A stretch of DNA of 51,103 nucleotides, taken from NCBI GenBank assembly GCA_004431415.1, contig QPMI01000694.1, positions 1 to 51,103 on the forward strand. The letters are read 5' to 3'. This DNA is from Cyanophora paradoxa. Lineage: Eukaryota > Glaucocystophyceae > Cyanophorales > Cyanophoraceae. The notes below the pieces were generated by a model, which ran no database searches, had not been told where the DNA came from, and saw only the letters and a list, made by a program, of their open reading frames with translations. The position numbers were made by a program, and so were the translations under genes. This document shows positions 42,801-51,103 of this stretch, in pieces (the first letter of the stretch is position 1; each line of letters starts with the position of its first letter).

Positions 42801-43748
42801 GACTTTTCCGAAGGGGACGGTGCCGACTGTCAGGCCGCCCGGAAGAGATGCCGGCCACTCGCGTTTTGGAGAGACGCGGGCCGGACCGGGGGCCAGGCCG
42901 AAGGCGGCGACGATGTCGTTGCGCAGGATCTTGCGGTGATCGCGGGAGAGCGCCTTGCTTTTCTCGATGAAGGTGACAAGCAAGGGCCGGAGCCAGCCGT
43001 GGGCGTCGGCTACCGCCGTCTTGGAGTACTTGGGGACTGACTCGGGGACCAGGCGTAGAGCTGAGTGAGCGCACCGAGCGCCGTCACTTTTTCCCAGGGT
43101 TCGAGGGCCGCCCAGTCACTGTGGAGGGTGAGGGGCGCGGCACGGTGAGCGAGGAGTGGCGTACCGGCACGGAATGTCGTCGTAGTAAATCGGGAACCCT
43201 CGCGGGAGGCCGACAGGGATGGTGCCGTACTTGTAGCCGTAGAACTCCGTGACCTCGAGGCAGGTGGCGCCGAAGGTAGCCAGGAGTACGGCGGCCGACT
43301 CGCCGAAGCGGAGTACCGCCTCGTTGAACAGCTCCCGCGGAACCGAGTCGCGCACCGCCGAGTAGTCGCTGGCGATCGCGGTTAACGCGTGACGTCGAGA
43401 GGCGGGGCATGCGGACATGTAGCCAGGGCTGGTGGGTCGGAAGAACACGGGGCGACGGCGTAGAAACTAGCCTCGTCGACCGCGAAAGCGATGATCGGGA
43501 CGAGAGAAGTGACCAGCATGGTTGACGCGTCCGCCGGGCGAGACTGTCAGGCCGTCGGTTAATAAGCGAGCGGGGGTCATGCAGGCGTGACGGGGGCGGC
43601 CCACCATGAGACCGCCGTCGAGCGTGCCGCTGGAGAGGAACGGGGGGAAGATCCCCACCGTCGTCGCGCAGTCGCCGCAGAAGAGGAGGCGATGCGGTTC
43701 GGGCGCGTGGCGCCAGTAGTCGATGATCATGGAGGCGGACACGCTCAT
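39880..43748 (-). CDS. Gag-like ORF1 of DIRS copy 2 (several frame changes)
   Basis: ATG 43748 (MSVSASMIIDYWRHAPEP) to TGA 39880, ~1285 codons if the frame changes near 43510, 43110, 42850, 42630-42200 and 41850 are bridged. The best-preserved part is the 570-codon frame from 41788 (MLQAGLASMAGGG). It has a Pro/Gly/Ala-rich segment, an acidic block (MEDEAESDAPGDE, near 41290), an alpha-helical block (VTDLAARIKEIESCFDNAVF through DDPLFKRLLKRLQDSVSAWT, about 40780-40350) and a Gly/Arg-rich end. By position this is the structural Gag of the DIRS element. No zinc knuckle. Every frame is open in much of the region because of the base composition, so exact borders of the true frame are uncertain. 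Confidence 0.65.
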
Positions 43749-43929
43749 CGCCTTGCTGCCGCTGCCGGCGTCCTTATCTGCGCGGGGCCGTGTCAGCCGG
43801 TGTGTTGCGGCTGCGGCGTGGCGGGGAGGGCGGGGAGGCTAGATAGAGGAGCGCGGTGCGGCGCGCGTCGACTCTCGCGGGGTCTGCCGTCGGAGCCGAC
43901 GGGGAACGCCGCTGCCTCGCCGGTGCGCG

Positions 43930-44570
43930 CGCCGGGCTCCGCCGGGGCACCGCGCGGGAGAGGACGGAGCACGTAACTGTGACTCAACGTCCCGCGGGGC
44001 TCGCCGGCGTGCCGGGCGCGAGCTTCTCCGCCTTCTCGCCAGTGCGCGCGCCGGGCTCTGCCGGGGCACTGCGCGAGGTGGGACGGAGCACGCGGCCCGT
44101 GCATCTACGTCCCGCGGGGCCCGCCGGCGCGCCGGTGGGTCGCGCCGCCTTCCTGTCGATGTACGCGCCGGGCTCCGCCGGGACATCACACAGGGAAAAA
44201 AGGAGGGGAGCGGAGCACGCGGGCGTGCCTGGACGCTCTGCGGGGTTCGCCGGCGCGCCGGCCGCGAGCCTCTCCGCCTTCTCGCCAGTGCACGCGCCGG
44301 TCTCCGCCGGGGCACTGCGCGAGGTGGGACGGAGCACGCGACCCGTGCCTCGACGTCCCGCGGGAGACCCCGGCGCGCCGGTGGGTCTCGCCGCCTTCCT
44401 GTCGATGTACGCGCCGGGCTCCGCCGGGACATCGCACAGGGGAAGAAAGCGGAGCACGCAGTCGTGCCTCGACGCTCTGCGGGGCTCGCCGGCGCGCCGG
44501 CCGCGAGCCGCTCCGCCTTCCTGCCGGTGTGCGCGCCGGGCTCTGCCGGGACACCGCGCAAGGTATGATG
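43930..44570 (-). repeat. ~120-bp GC-rich tandem repeats, copy 2
   Basis: Same array as 655-1310 in inverted orientation, with the same number and order of units, so it was copied with the element and has not expanded or contracted since. Confidence 0.75.
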
Positions 44571-44880
44571 ATGGCGGCCGCCGAGGTCCTGGAGCGCCAC
44601 CGTTTTTGGCTCTCTCGCTCGGTGGCCGCCGTCATCTGCGCCGCGCCGCCGGCATGTCAGGCAGGGCATGGCGGCGCGGGTGTGGTCGGGGCGGCTTCGA
44701 GGCGGAGTTCGTCGCGCCCGTCATCGCCGCGTCGACCCAGCCGTCGCGAGGCCATGCGCGAGATGCGTAAGTGTGCGTCGCGACGGAATCGAGAAGGGGA
44801 AAACAAAGAAAAGGAAGGGCTGTCGGGCTCAGACACTTAAACGAGCGAGACTCTTCTGAGATAGTGCTCGGGCTAGGGTT

Positions 44881-45207
44881 CTAAGTGCACGGCCGCGGTT
44901 GGCGGCACGGCCCCGAGATAGCCGGTCGAAGATCTTCTAACCGACGGGCGGCCGGGCCGAGAACGAGCGTACCGGGCTTTAGGAAGCCCCAGTTGTAAGA
45001 GTCCAAGAGCGACTGAGAGGATCCGTCGGACTGCCAGGGCATCATCCAGGAAGACTGAACGCCGTCAGGCCACGGATCGAGCAAGGTTCGCTGGATCGCG
45101 CCCGCCGCAGGGGATTTGGAGAAGAAGCGCTGAGCTAGCTTGCTCCACTGCAGGCTGGCGTGGCCGGTCGGCGGAATCACCGATTCGGGTGCGTTCGGCT
45201 GCGTCAT
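44881..45207 (-). CDS. Small leading ORF of DIRS copy 2 (108 codons)
   Basis: ATG 45207 (MTQPNAPESVIPP) to TAG 44881. Intact version of the ORF at 17-342. Trp/Ser/Gln-rich first half, Arg/Pro-rich end, no domain recognised. It lies between the element's left end and the tandem repeats, upstream of the Gag ORF. Confidence 0.45.
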   Translation of the reverse strand: MTQPNAPESVIPPTGHASLQWSKLAQRFFSKSPAAGAIQRTLLDPWPDGVQSSWMMPWQSDGSSQSLLDSYNWGFLKPGTLVLGPAARRLEDLRPAISGPCRQPRPCT

Positions 45208-45239
45208 GCTGAACGCAGGTGGTATGAACTGGCTGTGGC

Positions 45240-45553
45240 GATTTCGCTTCGCCGCTGGGTGCCTGGTCAAGCTGGCAACCAAGGACGAAGTTATGCCGAA
45301 GGGCAGCCGAAGGAATGGCCGTACCCCGGCCTTCGTTCGCCTCAGGGCGCGACCGAATCAAATTCTGAGTTCTCCCCGGAGTCGGTGCAGAACTCGAATT
45401 CTGCTATACCGTGCTCGAGGCCCGGACCCGTCGCTTAGGCCGGTCCGGTCGCTCGGTCCTTCTAGCTAAGGTAGGCAGTTGGCGCTCTGGCTTCTCTTCT
45501 ATTCATTCCGTCGGCGCAAAACTCGGTTTACGCTTAATTGCGCAAACCCCGAT
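45240..45553 (-). repeat. int repeat, 3'-truncated by DIRS copy 2
   Basis: The first ~310 bp of int, cut by the retroelement at GCGAAATCG (about 45240). On its other side it meets unique coding sequence at CCCCGATT|CACGTCG. The stop codon of the Gag-like frame (TAA in CGCAATTAA) is provided by this repeat. Confidence 0.85.
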
Positions 45554-48500
45554 TCACGTCGAGCGCCGGCGGGATCGGGAACCGCCCGTTCTTCGCGTGT
45601 CCGGAGATGTCGCGGGCGATCACAAAGAACTCCATCTCCCTGGTCGGGTCACGAACGGGGTGCGACGTAGGGAGGCTTTCAAGCGCAGCGATGAGCGCGG
45701 AGTGAGCAGTACGAAGTCCGTCATTGGGCGCGTCACGACGGTGTGCCGAGGGAATGGGGCGGGCAACAAGGGTACCATTCTCCTGGCGGCCGACGACATG
45801 GGGGTGGCAGTCAGCACACGTCTCGTTGGCGAAAGACAGGTCCCGACGGCGAGGCATGTGCGCATCCTCCGTGAATACCGCGGTACGGTAATTGGAGGCC
45901 TGCGTGAAGACGGGGTACATGTTGTCGTGGGGCTTGGGGAAGCGGTGCGCGCGCGCCTCCTCCGAGTCGCCTTCCGCATCGATAGCGTTGCGGACGCGAG
46001 CCCAGCAGACACCGGGGCCCTTCGGCTCGAGGTACGTCGTGAGCATCTGGAGGGCGGGGCAGTAAAGGGTGGTACGCGCGTGGATCTGGCGCTGGTCGCT
46101 CGAAGGGATGCCATCACGAAGCCAGTCAGTGCACTGGATGCCGTCGACGTGCATGCGGTTGTTAACACGGCGAGTGTGCATGTTGTAAGCAACGTTGTCG
46201 AGCCAGTCAGTGCAAAGGGGTACCAAGGACTCGCAGCCCTCGACCGCCGGTAGCGAGTCGATTTCGGGCATCTTGGCGGGCGGGGCCTTGTAGTTCGGGG
46301 TCGGCCGCCCACTTCCCTTCGAGACGTTCCCCTCCTGCTGCGAGGTGGCTGCGGGGAGTCGGTGCTCGATTTGGAGGTTAGCGGGCCGAGTGCAGTGTCC
46401 ATCGGCGACTCTGTGACGGGGTCCCCAGGGCGCAGTACGTCCGGGTCTTCGGCTCCCGCACAGAGTCAGCGTCGGAGTTCGTGCTCTTCGCCGAGGGGCG
46501 GCCGCGAAGGTGAGCGACCTCGTGACTGCGACACGGGCGACGGGATTGATGGCGTTCGGGCGCGGGCGGTGCATACGGCCAAAGTTTCGAGTGAAGAGCG
46601 GGGTTTTCTTGGACGTGACGGGAGCCAAGGCGGCGGACATGCGAGTGTGGTCGTGCCGGCGGAGGCCAGCGTTGATGAGGTCGCGGATACTGCCGGCAGT
46701 GACGCCCCGCCGGGCTGCGCACACCGAATTGGAACACGGGACTCGGCCGCAGTACGGCTTCCCGTTTCCATCTCTGTCGACAAGTCAGACGGGGCCGGCG
46801 ACGACGGGCCGGTCGCGTGAGTCGACGAGGGGGACGGCGACGCGGGTTCAGCGACGGGGATGGCGACGGGGACGGGGCCGTCCTCTCCGCCGCCGACGTT
46901 ACCGGCTGCGTCGCCGTCGTGGCGTTGACGTCCCGAACGAAGTGCGCGATGTCCGATGCCGAGGGCTGCGTCGGCGTGATCGGGACAGTTTGCACCGGAG
47001 CGATCGGTACCATGGCCAGGCTGTCCGTCGTAGCCTCGGTCTCCCGGCCCGAGTCAGGACCACCGGACTGCACGGCGTCTCCGTGGTCAGTCGGGCGAGG
47101 GTTCGGGGCGGCGCGTTAGCGATGGGCCGGTCGGGCGCGGAGACGGCGCGTCAGCAACGGAGCCAGTCGGGCGCGAAGGCAGCGCGTCAGTGACGGGGCC
47201 AGCCGGGCGCGAAGACGGCGCGTCAACAACGGGGCCAGTCGGGCGCGAAGACGGCGCGTCAACAACGGGGCCAGTCGGGCGCTGCATCGGGGCGGGATTG
47301 CCGAGGAGGGTGGCGTTAGATCCCGTCCCGCCTTGGCCGCCGCCTCCACCGCCGCTCTGGTAGCCGCCCCTGCCACCGCCGCGATGGCCACCACGGTGCC
47401 CGCCGCCTCCTGCGCCGCCAGCACCACCATCGGGGCCACGCTTCGGGGACGGACCGTGTGGGGGACCGCCGTCGTGCTGGCGCTTGCCACTGGGGCAGCG
47501 GTTCTGCGTGTGACCCTCCCTCCGCAGTTGTAGCAGCGCACCGGCTTCGTGCACGCCGACGCGTGGTGGCCGTGCTCGCCGCAGTTCCTGCAAGGGGCGG
47601 TTTGTAGCTGCGCCGGAGCGACGGGTACAGAGTTCGACGGCGGGGGACCGCGTTGTAGGACGGTGCCTGCGGGCCGCCAGGGATGAGGCCGCAGAGGCGG
47701 GCCGCAGCCAGGACCTCGGGTCTTGGCAGCCTTGGTTGACGAATTTGAGTAGTTCCCGACGGTACGGGTGAGAGCAACACTCGTGGTAGTCGTCAGAGTA
47801 GTGATGGATGTCCGCGGCTCCCAACGACCGACAACGTGTGCAAATGTGATCGTTGGTGCCGGGCCTCACCCTCGGGCGCGCGTCGCGCGGGTAGCCCTGG
47901 CTCGTACGGATCGCCGTGACCGTCTGCGTACGGGCGTAATCGTAGGGGCGGCCGATGGGCGGGCGATTGCCGTAGTCCTTCCCGGGCACCGGTGCGTGCC
48001 AGTCGCAGCAGCCGGGGACGGGCTTGTGGCCCGGCGCCGGCTGCTGGGGCGCGGGAGGGCGGATTGGTAGATCGGATTGGTTGTCGGCGGGGTCGACGGC
48101 GTCGTGTGGACGAGATTGACCGAAGAGCCGAGTAACTGCGAGTGCGGGGCCGAGGGCGCAGGGGACGACGAAGGCGGTGGGGTGTACGGAGTGCCGCTGT
48201 ACGGCGCCGTGTACCCGTCGTCGCCATCGTTGTCGTAATCGTACCCGTCGACGTTCGCCGCGTTGATGCTGGCGCCCTTCTTCGAATTCCCAGTAGGAAT
48301 CGAGGGCTCCCCAGCAGTCGTCGTCACAATCAGAAAGCCCGCCTCCCGAATGAGCGACTGCGCACGAGTGCAGAAGAGGTTAAACCAGGTCTCCTTGTCC
48401 TTGGGAGTCATCCCATCGGTCGGCGACAGGTCCTGCGCCATCGTCTTCAGCTTCGGCAGTAGATTCAGCGCCAGGTCGTAATTGGCCTTGCGCTGCTGCT

Positions 48501-49305
48501 CGTACGGGAGGCCGGAGTACAGGCCGTGGTGTAGCGTCTTGCGCTCCGTGATCTGCTGCTCGAGCGTGTCATAGACGTCCAGCGCCTGCACAGTGTAGCC
48601 CGTCTTGTCACGCGGCAGGTCAGTGAACGCGATGAGGTCACAGATGTTGGCGAAAATACGGTCCAGTTGAGTGCCATCGTACGCCGCGATGAGCTCCTCC
48701 TTGAGACGCTTGCGCTCAGCGGGGTCAATCATGCGAACGAGGCTCTTAATGTACGAGGGGACGCCGCGAATAATGTCCGAGGGCATCTCAGCCCGGAGTT
48801 TGTCGACGACGGCCTGTCGCGTCTGGACGGCCTTCTGCGCCGCCTCCTTGGCCGCCTCCTCCGTAGCCGTCGCGAGTGTCGCCTTCGCCTTCGTGAGCTC
48901 GCTCTCTGCGTCGACGAGGTTTTCGACGAGAGACCGGTGCAACTCGACCGTCGAACGGTAGACTTCCGTTAGTCCCGCCGGCAGCGAACGGACACCGAAA
49001 TCGACGGCGTGGTACGCCGCCTGCGAACCGTCGTCCAGCAGGGAGTACTTCTTGTCTCCGCGAGTAGCCGAACGGATGGCGTTGTGATGTTGGAAGACGC
49101 CGTTGGGCGAGACGGGAATCCCGGTGGTGTGGCCCATCTTGCCGTCCTCCATCTTGATCGCCTGCGGCGGCTCCGCGCCCATGACCCGCCGGCGCGCGAT
49201 CTCCTCGGCGTGCGCCGCTGCGACTCGGGCCGTGCGGTTGAGCATTGTCAGTTGGCCGGGGGAAGGTCGGGCCATCTCGCCGGAAGTCATGCCTTCGCGC
49301 TCCAT
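45534..49305 (-). CDS. Giant Gag-like protein, N-terminal part, with two CCHC zinc knuckles (frameshifted)
   Basis: Best ATG is 49305 (MEREGMTSGEMARP), though the frame is open upstream and another frame is open to about 49650. An alpha-helical first half has an Ala/Lys/Glu coiled-coil-like stretch (AESELTKAKATLATATEEAA, about 48920-48870), a DYDNDGDDGY acidic-Tyr segment (about 48240) and a Pro/Ser linker. Then come a Cys/His cluster (ICTRCRSL, HHYSDDYHECC, about 47855-47780) and two adjacent C-x2-C-x4-H-x4-C knuckles (47592-47551 and 47535-47495, the second needing one extra base). A Gly-rich RGG/RGY stretch and five or six 12-residue repeats (RPTGPVVDAPSS) follow, then a disordered part. 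The last domain (CTDWLDNVAYNMHTRRVNN; ETCADCHPHVVG) ends FPIPPALDVN at the int repeat. Knuckles plus RGG box are hallmarks of nucleic-acid-packaging Gag proteins. No enzyme domain was found. Confidence 0.72.
47110..47290 (-). repeat. 36-bp coding minisatellite (12-residue repeat)
   Basis: Five to six tandem copies of a 36-bp unit (core GGGCGCGAAGACGGCGCGTC on the + strand) in phase with the reading frame, giving the RPTGPVVDAPSS-type repeats. The innermost two copies are identical, so the array expanded recently. Confidence 0.85.
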
Positions 49306-49690
49306 CACGCGGTCGTTCGACGTAGACGTTGCCGTCGGGCCGCGACCGCAGTACGGTACGCGAGCTGGCCCGTGACCGTCGTTCGAGTCGGACAGCCGCA
49401 ACCGATCCCCGATGCGCGCGCGGCACGAACGATGAGCCAGGGAGCTAGCCGATGCCGCGGTACGGCGGGCTGCTCCCCAACTGCGCGAGTGAGCGGCGGA
49501 GGCGCGTCCGAAGCTTCGAGAAGGGAAGCGTCGGCGGCGAGGCGAGTCAGCGGAGTGCGTCCGCCAGTAGCGGTGCTCTCCGAAAGCGTCAAGCGTTCGC
49601 CTCCTCGTAGTCCAGCGGGTTCACGCTCGCGGCCAACGGACGTGCGCAGCAAGTCCGTCAGCTGGCGTGCGCTTGTCCCGGCGAGGATGT

Positions 49691-50340
49691 TTTAGGAGGT
49701 TTTATACGTCCCAGTAGACCTTAGCAACCTTCCCGTAGCGTACCAGCAGCAGGCGAGCAGGCTGTCACGTTGCAAGAGAAAGCTGCTAATCACAGACTAC
49801 TGTGTACCCTAGGACACGGCTACCGGAAAGTATCAAGCTAGAGTCAGAAAAAGTAGCTAGGGTCGCATCTTCGTACAGGGGTACAGTGACTCAGGAAATC
49901 GCGAGAAACCGCGGGTCAAGTCACGGTACTACTGCGAACGAAGTGCGAACGAAGCACTAACGGCTAGGAAACCCTATCGGCAACACTAGATCAGTGGCAT
50001 CTAGATCTTTACATTGATCATGATGCATGCATTATTCATCATGGCATCATTGCATGCATAAAATATTGTTGCGTGTTACATGCATGAAATGAAATGATCA
50101 ATGATTGACTTGTTCATGATCAATTCTTCTACAACCTTGCCAGGTTGTTTTTGCCAAGTTGTCAATTGAAGTGTTCAATTCTTAAGCTTCTTGCAATTGT
50201 TCATGATCAGTGCCGCAATGTGTTGCCAGGCTAGATAGCTGGCAAGGTGGTGTATTGGGGGTACAGGCAGACTGAGGTACAGGGGTACAAAGCTACAGGG
50301 ACTTCGACAGTATATCACTGCTGCAATACATGTTAACGTT
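49691..50340. other. AT-rich non-coding flank with GGGGTAC motifs
   Basis: Abrupt switch from GC-rich coding to AT-rich sequence. It holds ATGCAT/GATCATGATG-rich palindromic stretches (50010-50130) and at least three AGGGGTACA motifs (49876-49885, 50257-50266, 50281-50290), the same string that begins every R repeat. Likely the 5' flank or terminal region of the giant coding element. No gene supported. Confidence 0.45.
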
Positions 50341-50957
50341 CAAGCTTCTTGCCCACTTTCCTGCTAAGGATTGCCCTTGCTTTGCCAGCCATGGCCAGTA
50401 TTTAACACCAAAACTCGATGTTCGATGACAGATCTAGAACATAAATGATCAAAACTTTGAAATACGTATACATTGCATGTGCTTCTTTTGTATTGTTTTG
50501 TGATCACTTCATTGTTTCTGGATCTGTTCTGAAATGCTCTCTTCTTCAGTGCTTCAGCTTCATTTTCGTTCTTTGTAATACGATTGATCATGAACCACAA
50601 GAGATTCATGTGTGCAATTTCAAACTTCTTGCAATTGTTCAGTGCTTTAGCTCTTCTTCTCATCTTCCTGGCTAAAGCTATAGCTATAGCTAAGAATATC
50701 AAATCGCCCTTTAATTTCTTTGCCAGCCAAGAATTAAACACCAATTGCAAAGCACTGTGTTTCATGACAAACCATAAATGATGAAGCCTCGCTTTAGACT
50801 ACATTGCATCTCGTGCATTGTTTCCAGATTACATGATCAGTGTTTAATTTCTACATCTTCCATGCACTCACATCTGTGTTCTTTATGTTCAGTGCTTCAG
50901 CTTCTTCTGTTCTGTCTTTACAACTTTAGTACTTCATTCTCATTCTTTGTTCAATTA
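50341..50957. other. AT-rich stretch with imperfect internal repeats, no supported gene
   Basis: Segments around 50400-50650 and 50780-51010 share blocks such as CAGTGCTTCAGCTTC and GACCACAAGA/AACCACAAGA, so part of the region is an old duplication. A 133-codon minus-strand frame (50364-50765) overlaps it but begins and ends in repeat sequence and has no recognisable domain. I do not call it a gene. Confidence 0.4.
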
Positions 50958-51000
50958 ATAAGTAGTAGTAGTAGAAGTAGTACGTAGAAGAAGAAGAATA
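50958..51000 (+). repeat. TAG/AAG microsatellite
   Basis: AAGTAGTAGTAGTAGAAGTA followed by GAAGAAGAAG: a short imperfect trinucleotide run. Confidence 0.8.
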
Positions 51001-51029
51001 GACCACAAGAAATCAAAGACTCCTAAATA

Positions 51030-51103
51030 ACACTGGGGGGGTGCGGGGGGGCGGAGCCCCCCTGCTTGTGTGGCATGCGCATGTACATGTCATGTGCCAC
51101 GTA
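51030..51103. repeat. Two terminal hairpins at the window end
   Basis: A G-run/C-run hairpin (GGGGGGGCGGAGCCCCCC, about 51043-51061) is followed by an inverted pair GTGGCATG...CATGTGCCAC (about 51071-51100). Such G/C-run palindromes often mark the ends or bodies of miniature transposons; the window ends before this can be tested. Confidence 0.5.

Larger units (their letters stand above)
36471..45239 (-). mobile_element. DIRS-like retrotransposon, copy 2 (full length)
   Basis: Complete copy of ~8.77 kb read right to left: terminal inverted repeat (AACTGGCTGTG at 45227-45237, CACAGCCAGTT at 36486-36496), small ORF, ~120-bp tandem repeats, Gag-like ORF, RT/RNase H, tyrosine recombinase, short 3' end. 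It sits inside an int repeat: int resumes at 45240, and R copy E follows the other end. About 110 bp of int are missing between the two sides, so the insertion was imprecise or followed by a deletion. Reading frames are far better preserved than in copy 1, but the RT active site is mutated. Confidence 0.9.

Noticed and set aside
50364-50765. 133-codon minus-strand ORF in the AT-rich end
   Set aside because: No domain, overlaps duplicated AT-rich repeat blocks, and nothing supports expression.

Overview
The window looks like a repeat-dense piece of a eukaryotic nuclear genome, not a bacterium. It holds a tyrosine-recombinase retrotransposon, a complete Polinton/Maverick-type viral transposon, a large Gag-like multi-domain coding region and several repeat families. 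No convincing single-copy host gene, tRNA, rRNA or CRISPR array was seen. The retroelement and the Gag-like region are very GC-rich, while the Polinton and the last 1.4 kb are clearly more AT-rich. A GC-rich alga or other protist is a reasonable guess, but the species cannot be named from the sequence.

Layout. (1) 1-8297 plus 19528-19800: a DIRS-like retroelement on the + strand (DIRS copy 1: small ORF, ~120-bp GC-rich tandem repeats, Gag-like ORF, RT/RNase H, tyrosine recombinase). (2) 8298-19527: an 11.2-kb Polinton that landed inside the recombinase gene, with ~270-300 bp terminal inverted repeats and a perfect 6-bp target duplication GCTGGG. It carries protein-primed DNA polymerase B, retroviral-type integrase, an HNH-AP2 endonuclease, a small ExoX-C-like domain, a packaging ATPase, candidate major and minor capsid proteins, one unknown protein and a tandem-repeat tail. 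(3) 19801-21213: two tandem copies of a hairpin-rich ~0.9-kb repeat (called U here: a ~415-bp 'int' part followed by a ~503-bp 'R' part). (4) 21214-26627: a partial, error-laden duplicate of the giant minus-strand coding region. (5) 26628-27362: another U, truncated. (6) 27300-35063: the better copy of the giant minus-strand region (ORFs of 1151 and 1356 codons). (7) 35047-36470: two U copies in inverted orientation. (8) 36471-45239: DIRS copy 2, minus strand, without the Polinton. (9) 45240-45553: a truncated int. (10) 45550-49690: minus-strand Gag-like coding region with two CCHC zinc knuckles, which appears to be the N-terminal half of the giant protein. (11) 49691-51103: AT-rich non-coding sequence with ATGCAT-rich stretches, a microsatellite and terminal hairpins.

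Two relationships tie this together. First, positions 1-21213 (minus the Polinton) and 35047-45239 are ~10-kb inverted copies of the same DIRS-U-U arrangement with identical internal junctions, so one arose from the other. The Polinton occupies the left arm and its empty target site is still visible in the right arm. Second, the minus-strand coding sequence that stops at 45534 inside int and the one that starts at 35063 inside R look like two halves of one gene split by the U-DIRS-U block.

A caveat affects every 'broken gene' call. The left copies differ from the right copies overwhelmingly by single-base losses in homopolymer runs, as expected of unpolished long reads. Many frameshifts, including those in the Polinton, may be sequencing errors and not decay. 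The Polinton is probably a recent insertion with a near-complete virus-like gene set. The giant Gag-like protein and its associated U repeats match nothing I recognise and are the best candidate for something undescribed.
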